Positions 35,155 to 42,258 of a stretch of DNA of 64,000 nucleotides are shown here, piece after piece. The DNA is taken from contig NZ_FOGR01000002.1 in the NCBI RefSeq assembly GCF_900111275.1, positions 496,001 through 560,000 on the forward strand, in the 5' to 3' direction. How positions within the stretch are numbered: the first letter of the stretch is position 1; each line of letters opens with the position of its first letter. The position numbers and the translations under genes are program-made. Origin of the DNA: Rhizobium sp. NFR03. Lineage in GTDB: Bacteria > Pseudomonadota > Alphaproteobacteria > Rhizobiales > Rhizobiaceae. Under the pieces are notes generated by a model. The model searched no databases. It saw nothing but the letters and a program-made list of their open reading frames with translations, and was not told where the DNA came from.

Positions 35155-35196
35155 ATGATCCCGCCGCTGACCACGCGTGCGAGCCTTCGAAGATAA
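35155..35196 (+). CDS. Mini-ORF 1 (13 residues), possible leader peptide
   Basis: ATG at 35155 preceded by CAAGGAGAAA; the peptide MIPPLTTRASLRR has three Arg in 13 residues, including an AGA codon just before the TAA. The stop overlaps the ribosome site of mini-ORF 2 (TAAGGAGGG), so the two would be coupled. It is supported only by start context; no conservation could be tested. Confidence 0.3.
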   Translation: MIPPLTTRASLRR

Positions 35197-35207
35197 GGAG
35201 GGTGGGA

Positions 35208-35288
35208 ATGCCGGCGGGCGGATCGGGGATCCGCATGGGTGCGGACATGCTGGATGCCGTATGCCCGCCGGCATGTGTCAAAAGATAA
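35208..35288 (+). CDS. Mini-ORF 2 (26 residues), possible small protein
   Basis: ATG at 35208 with AAGGAGGG (35195-35202) five nt upstream, one of the best ribosome sites in the window. The peptide begins MPAGGSGIRMGADML and ends CPPACVKR, with two Cys near the end. It lies at the start of the region that ends in the terminator at 35460-35492. No family recognised. Confidence 0.35.
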   Translation: MPAGGSGIRMGADMLDAVCPPACVKR

Positions 35289-35328
35289 AGCCCCAGTCTT
35301 GAGCGAAGCTGCTGCCGGAAAGCGAAAA

Positions 35329-35492
35329 GTCATGGGTAGAAATGCCATGACCGGTAAAATTGTCCTCAACCGCTTAAGCCGATGCTCACGGGCATCCTCT
35401 ATGGTCGATCCATCGGCATCGTGCTTGCGGTGTCGTCTGATAGACTGTCCCGATTTTGAGCCGCAGGATCGTCCCGTCCTGCGGCCTTTTTC
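35329..35492 (+). ncRNA. Candidate structured small RNA or attenuator leader
   Basis: Three plus-strand structures in series: hairpin GTCATGG (35329-35335) / CCATGAC (35345-35351); GCCGATG (35378-35384) / CATCGGC (35411-35417), with an alternative GATGC/GCATC pairing inside; and the intrinsic terminator at 35460-35492. No plus-strand gene precedes the terminator, which is unusual. It is either a free small RNA or a leader controlling the DDAH-like gene 101 bp downstream. Confidence 0.45.
35460..35492 (+). terminator. Orphan rho-independent terminator
   Basis: Perfect 9-bp stem GCCGCAGGA (35460-35468) / TCCTGCGGC (35477-35485) with an 8-nt loop, followed by CTTTTTC. No annotated plus-strand gene lies between it and 34709. 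Confidence 0.88.
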
Positions 35493-35593
35493 GTGGGCCT
35501 TGCTGCCGTCCATATCCTGCCTATGATGCCCCGGATGTTGCACTCGAATTCGCATGGCGCGCCGTCGGGTGCCTTGTTCGGACTGGAGAAACG

Positions 35594-36532
35594 ATGGCGG
35601 AATTCGGCGTTCGGGATATGTCGGCCCCCCTCAGGCGCGTCCTCATGCGGCGCCCGACAAAGAGCCTGATCGACGCCGATGCCGCGACCTGGCACTACGG
35701 CGCAGGGTTCAACGCTGAAAATGCCATCCGGCAGTATAATGACTTTGCAGACCTCGTGGAGCAGTCCGGCGCCGAAATCCTCTGGATCGAGGACAAGGGC
35801 GATGGTCTCGCGGATGCGATGTTCACGCAGGATCCGTTCTTGATGACGCCGCATGGCGCGGTGCTCTTGCGGCCGGGCAAGACCGAGCGACGCAAGGAGG
35901 TTGCTCTGCACGAAGCCGCCTGCAAGAAGGCGAATATTCCGATTCTCGGTCGCATTGACGGTTTCGGCACGGTCGAGGGTGGCGATGTCGTGTGGCTGGA
36001 CGCGGAAACGCTGCTCATCGGCCGCGGCTTGCGCACGAACGACGAAGGCATTGCCCAACTCGCGACGATCCTCGCCGCGCAAGGTGTCGATGTCCTGAGC
36101 TACGACCTGCCGCTCTGGAACGGTGACGATGCCTGTTTCCACCTGTCCTCGATCGTCAGTCCGTTGAGGCGCGATCTGGCGCTCGTCTTTGCGCCGCTTC
36201 TGCCCGTGGCGCTCTACCAGATCCTTCAGGAATGGGGCATCAGCCTCATCGAAGCCCCTGCCGATGAATTCCATGCGAGCAATGGAATTAGTCTTCAGGT
36301 TCTTGCCCTGAAACCGGGCGAGCTGGTGATGGTATCAGGCTATCCGAAGACGCAGGCCGCGCTGGAGGCGGCGGGCTGCAAGGTTCAGACGTTTGAGGGA
36401 AATGCGCTCTGCGTGCCATGCGAAGGCGGCCCGACCGGGCTCGTTTGTTTGTCCTGTCTTTCGCAGTGCCGGCTGAGATCGCTGATGTCGTCCACCGGGC
36501 CCTGTGACGCCTATGGACCGAGCGTGATTTGA
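35594..36532 (+). CDS. Dimethylarginine dimethylaminohydrolase-like (amidinotransferase fold) protein with aberrant C-terminus
   Basis: 312 residues of the DDAH/arginine-deiminase superfamily (pentein fold). Visible are FTQDPFLMTPHG, GTVEGGDVVWLD and the catalytic His183 in ACFHLSSIV. At the place where the nucleophilic Cys is expected, the sequence reads EGGPTG (277-282) with Gly at 282, then LVCLSCLS and about 25 unrelated residues, making it longer than the roughly 285-290 usual. The C-terminus looks replaced by a rearrangement; Cys285 or Cys288 could only compensate if the loop shifted. TGGAGAAACG precedes the ATG. Confidence 0.78.
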   Translation: MAEFGVRDMSAPLRRVLMRRPTKSLIDADAATWHYGAGFNAENAIRQYNDFADLVEQSGAEILWIEDKGDGLADAMFTQDPFLMTPHGAVLLRPGKTERRKEVALHEAACKKANIPILGRIDGFGTVEGGDVVWLDAETLLIGRGLRTNDEGIAQLATILAAQGVDVLSYDLPLWNGDDACFHLSSIVSPLRRDLALVFAPLLPVALYQILQEWGISLIEAPADEFHASNGISLQVLALKPGELVMVSGYPKTQAALEAAGCKVQTFEGNALCVPCEGGPTGLVCLSCLSQCRLRSLMSSTGPCDAYGPSVI

Positions 36533-36633
36533 CTTTGCTTGCCGGGAATGGTTGTAAGGCCCGGATCGACGGAGCGCGAGGACGCGACCTTGGCCGAATG
36601 GCAGGGACGCGAACCGCAGGGAAGGACAGGCCC

Positions 36634-37098
36634 GTGAACGACGGGATCGGCAGAACAGGCCGCCGCCAGGAATGGCACCGGGCAGTGTGGGGAGCCTCGA
36701 CCAGGCTTCTGGCGCTGCTGTGGCTGTTTGCCGCCGTGCTTGCGATGCCGCTTGTCGCATCTGCCCAGATTGTCGCCTCGGGAACAGGTGCCTTTCTCAG
36801 GCCCGGCAATGTTTCCGACCGCGAGAACCGGGACGGTCGCGCGGCCGATACCGCCCTTTCCCGTCAGGCCCTGCGTGCGGCACAGCCGGCCGATATCCGC
36901 TTTACGGCGGAGCGCGTCGATGCAAAGCCCGTTCCCGGCGGTCCCGACCCGTTCTTCCTGCCGGTCTTGCGCCCGCCGACCTTTCTTCATCCGGTCACGT
37001 TTACTGCGGGTTCCGGCCGCAGCCATCGTCTCGATGGCGGCGTAACGGAGGCCGCCGAAGCCCGCGCGCCACCGGCTCGGGCGCTGATCGGCCGCTGA
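36634..37098 (+). CDS. Exported hypothetical protein
   Basis: 154 residues from the GTG at 36634, which has GGGAAGGACAGGCCC just upstream. A hydrophobic segment around residues 22-43 (LLALLWLFAAVLAMPLVASA) looks like a signal peptide with a long, Arg-rich n-region. The remainder is low-complexity Ala/Arg/Pro sequence with no recognised domain. It lies 91 bp before secDF on the same strand. Whether it is expressed is uncertain, but the signal peptide and start context support it. Confidence 0.55.
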   Translation: MNDGIGRTGRRQEWHRAVWGASTRLLALLWLFAAVLAMPLVASAQIVASGTGAFLRPGNVSDRENRDGRAADTALSRQALRAAQPADIRFTAERVDAKPVPGGPDPFFLPVLRPPTFLHPVTFTAGSGRSHRLDGGVTEAAEARAPPARALIGR

Positions 37099-37189
37099 CG
37101 CGCCGGCGCCTCGCGCGTCACACCCCTTTGCCTTCACGACCCGCCGAACCCATCAGGGGTTCAGGGCGGACGATATTGGAAAACCCTTC

Positions 37190-39724
37190 ATGCGCACATC
37201 GAAATGGGCCATTCTGGCCTATGTCGCGATCACCCTCTTCGGGATCATCGCGGCGCTTCCCAACGTTCTCTCGGTGGAAACGCAGCAGCGTTATGCCGCC
37301 TACCTCCCGGTCAAGCCGGTAACCCTCGGTCTCGACCTCAAGGGCGGCTCCCACCTCGTGCTCGAAGTCGATGCGGCCGGTCTGCGGCAGGCCCGGCTGA
37401 ACACGCTTCTCGATGACATTCGCGGCGTGCTTCGCACCGAGCGCGTGCCCGTCTCCTCCGCCCGCATCGCAGGCGACGCCATCGTCGTGACGATTGCGGA
37501 TGCGGCCGCACGGGAACGCGTGCTGCCGAAAATCAACGCGCTCGCCGCTCCGGCAAGCCCGCTCGGTTTCGGTACGGCGGCATCCGACATCGACATCACC
37601 AGCGCAGATGCCGCCATCACGGTTCGCCTGACGCAGGCCGGCCTCGACGAGCGCATGACGGCTGCCGTCGACCAGAGCCTTGAGATCATTCGCCGCCGCG
37701 TCGACCAGGTCGGTGTTGCCGAACCTCTTATCCAGCGCGTCGGATCGGACCGCATTCTCGTCCAGCTGCCGGGTCTTCAGGACCCCACGCGCCTGCGCCA
37801 GCTTCTCGGCTCCACCGCCCAGATGAGCTTCCACATGGTCGATCAGACGGTCGATCCGAACGGCGTTGCCCCGCGCGGCGTCGATATCCTCGTCGGTGCC
37901 AACGACCCGGCGAAATATGCCGTCGAGACCCGCGTCGCCATTTCGGGCGAGCGGTTGGCCGACGCCAAGGCCGGCTTCAACCAGCAGACCAACGAGCCGA
38001 TCGTCTCCTTTTCCTTCGACGCCCAGGGCGCACGCCAGTTCGCCGAAATCACGCGCGACAATGTCGGCAAGCCCTTCGCTATCGTGCTCGACGGCAAGGT
38101 GCTGACGGCACCTGTCATCCGCGAGCCGATCCTCGGCGGTCAGGGCCAGATCTCGGGCAACTTCACCGCACAGGAAGCCACCGTCCTTTCGGCGCTCCTG
38201 CGCTCCGGCGCACTTCCCGCTCCGCTCACCATTATCGAGGAACGCTCCGTCGGCCCGAACCTCGGCTCCGATTCCATCCGCATGGGCATCTATACGGGTG
38301 TCGCCGGCTTCATCCTCGTCGTTGCGCTGATGGTCGTGCTCTACGGGTCCTGGGGCATGATTGCCAATATCGGCCTGCTGCTGCACACGATCCTCACGAT
38401 CGGCGTTCTCGGCATGCTCGGCTCCACGCTGACGCTGCCCGGCATTGCCGGTATCATCCTTGGCATCGGCATGGCGGTGGATGCGAACATCCTCATCAAC
38501 GCCCGTATACGGGAAGAAACTGCAGCCGGTGCTGGCGCCATGAAGGCGCTCGATATCGGTTTCAACAAGGCTTACGCCACCATCATCGACAGCAACGTCA
38601 CGACGCTCTCGGGCACCGTGCTGCTGTTTGCCTTCGGCTCCGGCCCGGTGCGTGGCTTCGCCGTGACCATGATGCTCGGCATCGTCATCTCCATGTTCAC
38701 TTCCATCACCGTCGTCCGCCTGATGATGCGGGAAGTGGTGGTGCGCCGGAAGATGAAGAAGCTCGACATTCCGTCATTGTTCGGCAAGGTCCGGCATCTG
38801 CCGTCCTTCTCCTTCATGCGCGGCCGCTACATCGCCATCGCGACGTCGGCCTTCCTCTCCATCAGCTCCATCATCCTGTTCTTCACGCCGGGGCTGAATT
38901 ACGGCATCGATTTCGTCGGCGGCATCCAGGTGGAAACCACGTCGAAGACGACGCTCGATCTGCCGAAGCTGCGTGAAAACCTCGAAGGCCTGAACCTCGG
39001 CGAAGTCGCGCTGCAGGAATTCGGGCAGGGCACATCGGTTCTCATCCGTGTCCAGCGTCAGCCGGGCGGCGAACAGGAGCAGACGGTCGCGCTGAACGCC
39101 ATCAAGGGCGCCGTTGCCAGCACCATCCCGGATGCTTCGTTCGAGCGCACCGAAGTGGTGGGCCCGACGATCAGCGCCGAGCTCGCCCGCTCCGGCTTCC
39201 TGGCTGTGTCGCTCGCCATGCTCGCCATCCTGATCTACATCTGGTGGCGGTTCGAATGGCACTTTGCCGTGGGGGCCATTGCGGTTCTGCTGCTCGACAT
39301 CACCAAGACCATCGGCTTCTTCGCGCTGACGGGCATCGATTTCAACCTCACGGCCATCGCCGCCGTGCTGACGATGATCGGTTACTCCGTCAACGACAAG
39401 GTCGTGGTCTACGACCGCATGCGAGAGAACCTGCGCAAGTACAAGTCGATGCCGTTCGCCGAGTTGATCGACATGTCGATCAATCAGGTTCTTGCGCGAT
39501 GCATCTTCACATCCATGGCAACGGCTTTCTCGCTGGTCCCCATGGCCATCTGGGGTGGCGATGCGGTGAAGAGCTTCGCTTGGCCGATGATCTTCGGCGT
39601 CATCGTCGCAACCACGTCCTCGATCTATATCGGCGGCCCGATCCTGCTCTTCCTGAGCCGCTGGTGGAAGGACCGGGAAACGGCCCGCGCGGCCGGCGTC
39701 CCGGGAGAGCCGGTCAAGGGCTGA
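37190..39724 (+). CDS. secDF: Protein translocase SecDF, fused SecD and SecF
   Basis: 844 residues. SecD half: TM1 at residues 5-24, the DLKGGSHLVLEVD motif, the large periplasmic P1 domain and five more helices (about 360-510). SecF half from about residue 540: TM, NYGIDFVGG, periplasmic domain, then five helices including TMIGYSVNDKVVVYDRMREN. It uses the proton gradient to pull Sec substrates through SecYEG. Separate secD and secF are usual in E. coli; the fusion is the rhizobial form. The ribosome site TTGGAAAACCC is weak. Ends at the terminator at 39768-39794. Confidence 0.97.
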   Translation: MRTSKWAILAYVAITLFGIIAALPNVLSVETQQRYAAYLPVKPVTLGLDLKGGSHLVLEVDAAGLRQARLNTLLDDIRGVLRTERVPVSSARIAGDAIVVTIADAAARERVLPKINALAAPASPLGFGTAASDIDITSADAAITVRLTQAGLDERMTAAVDQSLEIIRRRVDQVGVAEPLIQRVGSDRILVQLPGLQDPTRLRQLLGSTAQMSFHMVDQTVDPNGVAPRGVDILVGANDPAKYAVETRVAISGERLADAKAGFNQQTNEPIVSFSFDAQGARQFAEITRDNVGKPFAIVLDGKVLTAPVIREPILGGQGQISGNFTAQEATVLSALLRSGALPAPLTIIEERSVGPNLGSDSIRMGIYTGVAGFILVVALMVVLYGSWGMIANIGLLLHTILTIGVLGMLGSTLTLPGIAGIILGIGMAVDANILINARIREETAAGAGAMKALDIGFNKAYATIIDSNVTTLSGTVLLFAFGSGPVRGFAVTMMLGIVISMFTSITVVRLMMREVVVRRKMKKLDIPSLFGKVRHLPSFSFMRGRYIAIATSAFLSISSIILFFTPGLNYGIDFVGGIQVETTSKTTLDLPKLRENLEGLNLGEVALQEFGQGTSVLIRVQRQPGGEQEQTVALNAIKGAVASTIPDASFERTEVVGPTISAELARSGFLAVSLAMLAILIYIWWRFEWHFAVGAIAVLLLDITKTIGFFALTGIDFNLTAIAAVLTMIGYSVNDKVVVYDRMRENLRKYKSMPFAELIDMSINQVLARCIFTSMATAFSLVPMAIWGGDAVKSFAWPMIFGVIVATTSSIYIGGPILLFLSRWWKDRETARAAGVPGEPVKG

Positions 39725-39767
39725 GCACATCGGTTTTCCGGCACGAAGATGTCATGAAAATTTCACG

Positions 39768-39794
39768 GGGCGGCCCATCGGGCCGCCCTTTTTT
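39768..39794 (+). terminator. Rho-independent terminator of secDF
   Basis: Stem GGGCGGCCC (39768-39776) / GGGCCGCCC (39780-39788), loop ATC, then T6 (39789-39794). It lies 43 bp after the secDF stop. Confidence 0.93.
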
Positions 39795-39958
39795 CGTGAG
39801 AGAAAGATCTTAGATTCGGATCACTTGAAACAGGCAGTGGGCGCTCTTCCGAATCAGCATAAATTTTCGAATAATGTCGAAATATGGAATGGGACTATCG
39901 GAAATTGCGCTGATAAGAGTATTTTTGGAATGAGATTGCGTCTCGATAGATTTTGTAA

Positions 39959-39987
39959 TTGACTTCCGATGTAGACTGCACTAGTTT
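39959..39987 (+). promoter_or_regulatory. Possible sigma-70 promoter
   Basis: TTGACT (39959-39964), 17 nt, TAGTTT (39982-39987), in an AT-rich setting. It would transcribe the mini-ORF and the small gene at 40237. The -35 box is good and the -10 box is weak. Confidence 0.45.
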
Positions 39988-40065
39988 CTGATCATCCGCG
40001 ATGACCAAGGTCGGCGGACTGTTCCAGAAAGCCCGCATTGTGCGGGTCGAGCCAGAGGAGAAGGC

Positions 40066-40164
40066 ATGTTCGTTATGTACCGTACCGCTTTCATCCGCGG
40101 CTCGCGTTCCCTGTGTCGTGAAGCAGTGGGAGACCGGTGGATGTGTTCGCTTTCGCGAATGTGA
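40066..40164 (+). CDS. Mini-ORF (32 residues) with strong ribosome site
   Basis: ATG at 40066 with GAGGAGAAGG immediately upstream (40055-40064). The peptide begins MFVMYRTAFIRGSRSL and is rich in Arg, Met and Cys; it has no similarity that I know. The hairpin at 40032-40046 lies just before the ribosome site. Support is start context only. Confidence 0.3.
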   Translation: MFVMYRTAFIRGSRSLCREAVGDRWMCSLSRM

Positions 40165-40236
40165 TCCCGGCATAAACCATCAGAACTTGCGAAACTGACA
40201 GACACTCCCGCCTTTGGCGCGGAAGGAGCGTTTACT

Positions 40237-40470
40237 ATGGAAAAGAACAGCAACAACGCAAATGCGGCTGCCAACCGGCAGGTTATCGAGATCAACGGCG
40301 AAGCCGTCGGCGTGGTCGTTCCCGATGCGGGGACGCTCAAGTTCGTCGCCGTGAAGTACCATGTCTGGGAACTTGATGCGCAGCGCTTCGCAAGCGCGGA
40401 TGCCGCCCGCCATGCTGTGGTCGCACACCTCGCAGGTGCCAGGGCTCGGCCCGGCCAACTGGCAGCCTGA
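40237..40470 (+). CDS. Small conserved-looking hypothetical protein
   Basis: 77 residues. After a short polar Asn/Ala-rich start, the segment RQVIEINGEAVGVVVPDAG followed by LKFVAVKYHVWELDAQRF reads as a compact beta sheet, then a helix (SADAARHAVVAHLAGA). I recall similar short proteins in Rhizobiales, but know no function. Ribosome site GGAAGGAG eight nt before the ATG. Monocistronic or transcribed from the promoter at 39959. Confidence 0.7.
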   Translation: MEKNSNNANAAANRQVIEINGEAVGVVVPDAGTLKFVAVKYHVWELDAQRFASADAARHAVVAHLAGARARPGQLAA

Positions 40471-40630
40471 TCGAAGCAGCCTCTGGCAACGGTCATATTG
40501 TCCTGCTTTCCCGGTAAAAACCTCGCTATGAGACATGCCGCCTATGTCTGAAATGCGCCAAACGTGATAGTGTGGCGTAGCAGCACGCCTGAATTGTCGG
40601 GCGTAGGGCCTCTCAGAACGAGCAAGCGGA

Positions 40631-41098
40631 ATGTTGACGAAAAAGGGTAAGTACGGATTGAAGGCGCTGGTTGATCTGGCGCATCTGGACCCGGGTGAAA
40701 CAGCGTTCATCACCGAAATCGCGACCCGCAACAACATTCCGAAGAAGTTTCTTGACGCCATCCTTCTTGAGTTGCGCAACGCCGGCTTCCTGAAGTCCAA
40801 GAAAGGACCGGGTGGCGGCTACTCGCTCTCGCGCCCCGCTGCCCAGATCCGCATAGGACAGGTGGTTCGCACGCTGGATGGTCCGTTGGCGCCTATTCGC
40901 TGTGCCAGCCGCACGGCTTACGAGGTCTGCGACGATTGCAACGATCCCGAAACCTGCGAAGTCCGCCGCTCGATGACCACAGTCCGTGATGCCATGGCTG
41001 ATATTCTCGACTCGATGACGCTCGAGGATTTCATCGCCAATCCGGAAAAGAACCGTCCCGCATTACCGGATGATGCCGTGGTCAAGCGCGTCAGCTGA
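40631..41098 (+). CDS. Rrf2-family transcriptional regulator, possible Fe-S protein
   Basis: 155 residues. N-terminal winged helix-turn-helix typical of Rrf2 (KKGKYGLKALVDLA, then FITEIATRNNIPKKFLDAILLELRNAGFLKSKKGPGGGYSLSR). The wing is followed by four cysteines at 91, 100, 103 and 109, in the region where IscR, NsrR and RirA bind an Fe-S cluster with three Cys; a cluster here is likely but not proven. Possible roles are sensing of iron, sulfur or redox state. Targets unknown; kpsF follows 134 bp downstream on the same strand. Confidence 0.88.
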   Translation: MLTKKGKYGLKALVDLAHLDPGETAFITEIATRNNIPKKFLDAILLELRNAGFLKSKKGPGGGYSLSRPAAQIRIGQVVRTLDGPLAPIRCASRTAYEVCDDCNDPETCEVRRSMTTVRDAMADILDSMTLEDFIANPEKNRPALPDDAVVKRVS

Positions 41099-41127
41099 GC
41101 GCCTTTCGGACGCACACGCATGAGACT

Positions 41128-41162
41128 GTACCCAAGGTGCAGCGATGCGGCGCATTGGGTAC
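41128..41162. other. Inverted repeat between the Rrf2 gene and kpsF
   Basis: GTACCCAA (41128-41135) and TTGGGTAC (41155-41162) are perfect 8-bp arms 19 nt apart. With no T-tract it is not a standard terminator; it may be an operator or a leader hairpin upstream of kpsF. Confidence 0.4.
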
Positions 41163-41232
41163 GTTCAGGTTTACGCGTTGATCTTTCCCCGCGCAGGGAG
41201 TAACCCGCGTTGAGATTGCCGGGAGAGACACA

Positions 41233-42258
41233 ATGAGCCTTAGATCGATCGATGCCAGCTTGACGAAGGACAGCCTGACCGGAGACAGCGCCATTCTCGA
41301 CTCCATCGGACGGTCGCTGGCCACCACGGTCGATGGCGTGAACGCGCTGGCCACGAGCTTTGCCAATGATGCCGTCTTCGCGCGCAATCTCGCCGATGCG
41401 GTGAAGCTGATTGCCGATCGCAACGGTCGCGTTGTTGTCTCGGGTGTCGGCAAGAGCGGTCATATCGGCCGCAAGATCGCGGCGACCATGGCTTCTACGG
41501 GCACATCTGCCTATTTCGTGCATCCAACGGAGGCGAGCCACGGCGATCTCGGCATGATCACCTCCGATGATTTGGTCATCCTGCTTTCCTGGTCGGGGGA
41601 AACCGTGGAGCTCGGCAACATGCTGGCCTATGCCCAGCGCTTCAAGGTGCCGGTGATCTCGTTGACGTCGAACCAGGACAGCCTCCTCGCCCGCCATTCC
41701 ACCGTGCCGATCGTCATTCCCAAGGTCGTCGAGGCCTGCCCGCACGGGCTGGCGCCGACCACCTCCGCCCTGCTGCAACTGGCTGTCGGTGACGCGCTGG
41801 CGATCGCGCTTCTCGAACGTCGCGGCTTCTCGCCCGAGGATTTCAAGACCTTCCATCCCGGCGGCAAGCTCGGCGCGCAACTCCTCCTCGTTGGCGAACT
41901 CGCCCATCGTGGTGACGCCATGCCTATCCTGCCGCTCGGCGCGCAGATGGGGCAGGCGCTGATCGAGATGTCCTCCAAGGGCTTTGGCGTGGTCGGTGTG
42001 GTCGATACGGACGGCAAGCTGGCTGGCGTTATCACCGATGGCGACTTGCGCAGGCATATGTCGGACGGTCTTCTGCAACAGACGGTCGAGGCGATCATGT
42101 CGGTCAAGCCGCGTGTGATCTCGCCGCAGCTTCTCGCCAGTGCCGCCATGCAGGTCATGCAGTCGAGCAAGGTGACGGTGCTTTTTCTGGTCGATGAAAC
42201 CGAAATGCCGGTCGGCATCCTGCACATTCACGATCTGCTGCGCGCTGGCGTCGCTTAA
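41233..42258 (+). CDS. kpsF: Arabinose-5-phosphate isomerase KpsF/KdsD
   Basis: 341 residues: a SIS (sugar isomerase) domain (about 50-190) with GVGKSGHIGRKIAATMAS and the catalytic-site segment HPTEASHGDLGMI, followed by two CBS domains (about 210-340). It interconverts ribulose 5-phosphate and arabinose 5-phosphate, the first step to CMP-Kdo for LPS and Kdo-type K antigens. Its TAA overlaps the stop of the convergent rkpJ-like gene at TTAA. The position beside the rkp cluster suggests a capsule-dedicated paralogue. Confidence 0.93.
   Translation: MSLRSIDASLTKDSLTGDSAILDSIGRSLATTVDGVNALATSFANDAVFARNLADAVKLIADRNGRVVVSGVGKSGHIGRKIAATMASTGTSAYFVHPTEASHGDLGMITSDDLVILLSWSGETVELGNMLAYAQRFKVPVISLTSNQDSLLARHSTVPIVIPKVVEACPHGLAPTTSALLQLAVGDALAIALLERRGFSPEDFKTFHPGGKLGAQLLLVGELAHRGDAMPILPLGAQMGQALIEMSSKGFGVVGVVDTDGKLAGVITDGDLRRHMSDGLLQQTVEAIMSVKPRVISPQLLASAAMQVMQSSKVTVLFLVDETEMPVGILHIHDLLRAGVA

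Larger units (their letters stand above)
35038..35593 (+). other. Long intergenic region with structured transcript candidate upstream of the DDAH-like gene
   Basis: A 556-bp gap between divergent chorismate mutase and the DDAH-like gene. On the plus strand it holds two mini-ORFs with good ribosome sites, three possible hairpins and an intrinsic terminator, described as separate entries. No convincing -35/-10 pair was found. 35493-35593 is the remaining leader of the DDAH-like gene. Confidence 0.6.
39795..40236 (+). other. AT-rich intergenic region
   Basis: A 442-bp gap whose first 200 bases are clearly richer in A+T than the surrounding genes (GAATAATG, TAAATTTTCG and similar). It holds a possible sigma-70 promoter (39959-39987), a small hairpin CCCGCA (40032-40037) / TGCGGG (40041-40046), a mini-ORF at 40066-40164 and the leader of the gene at 40237. 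No recognised RNA family. Confidence 0.6.

Noticed and set aside
35038-35274. N-terminal extension of chorismate mutase
   Set aside because: The extra 79 residues are Pro/Arg-rich and not domain-like, while GAGAAGG is well placed for the ATG at 35037.
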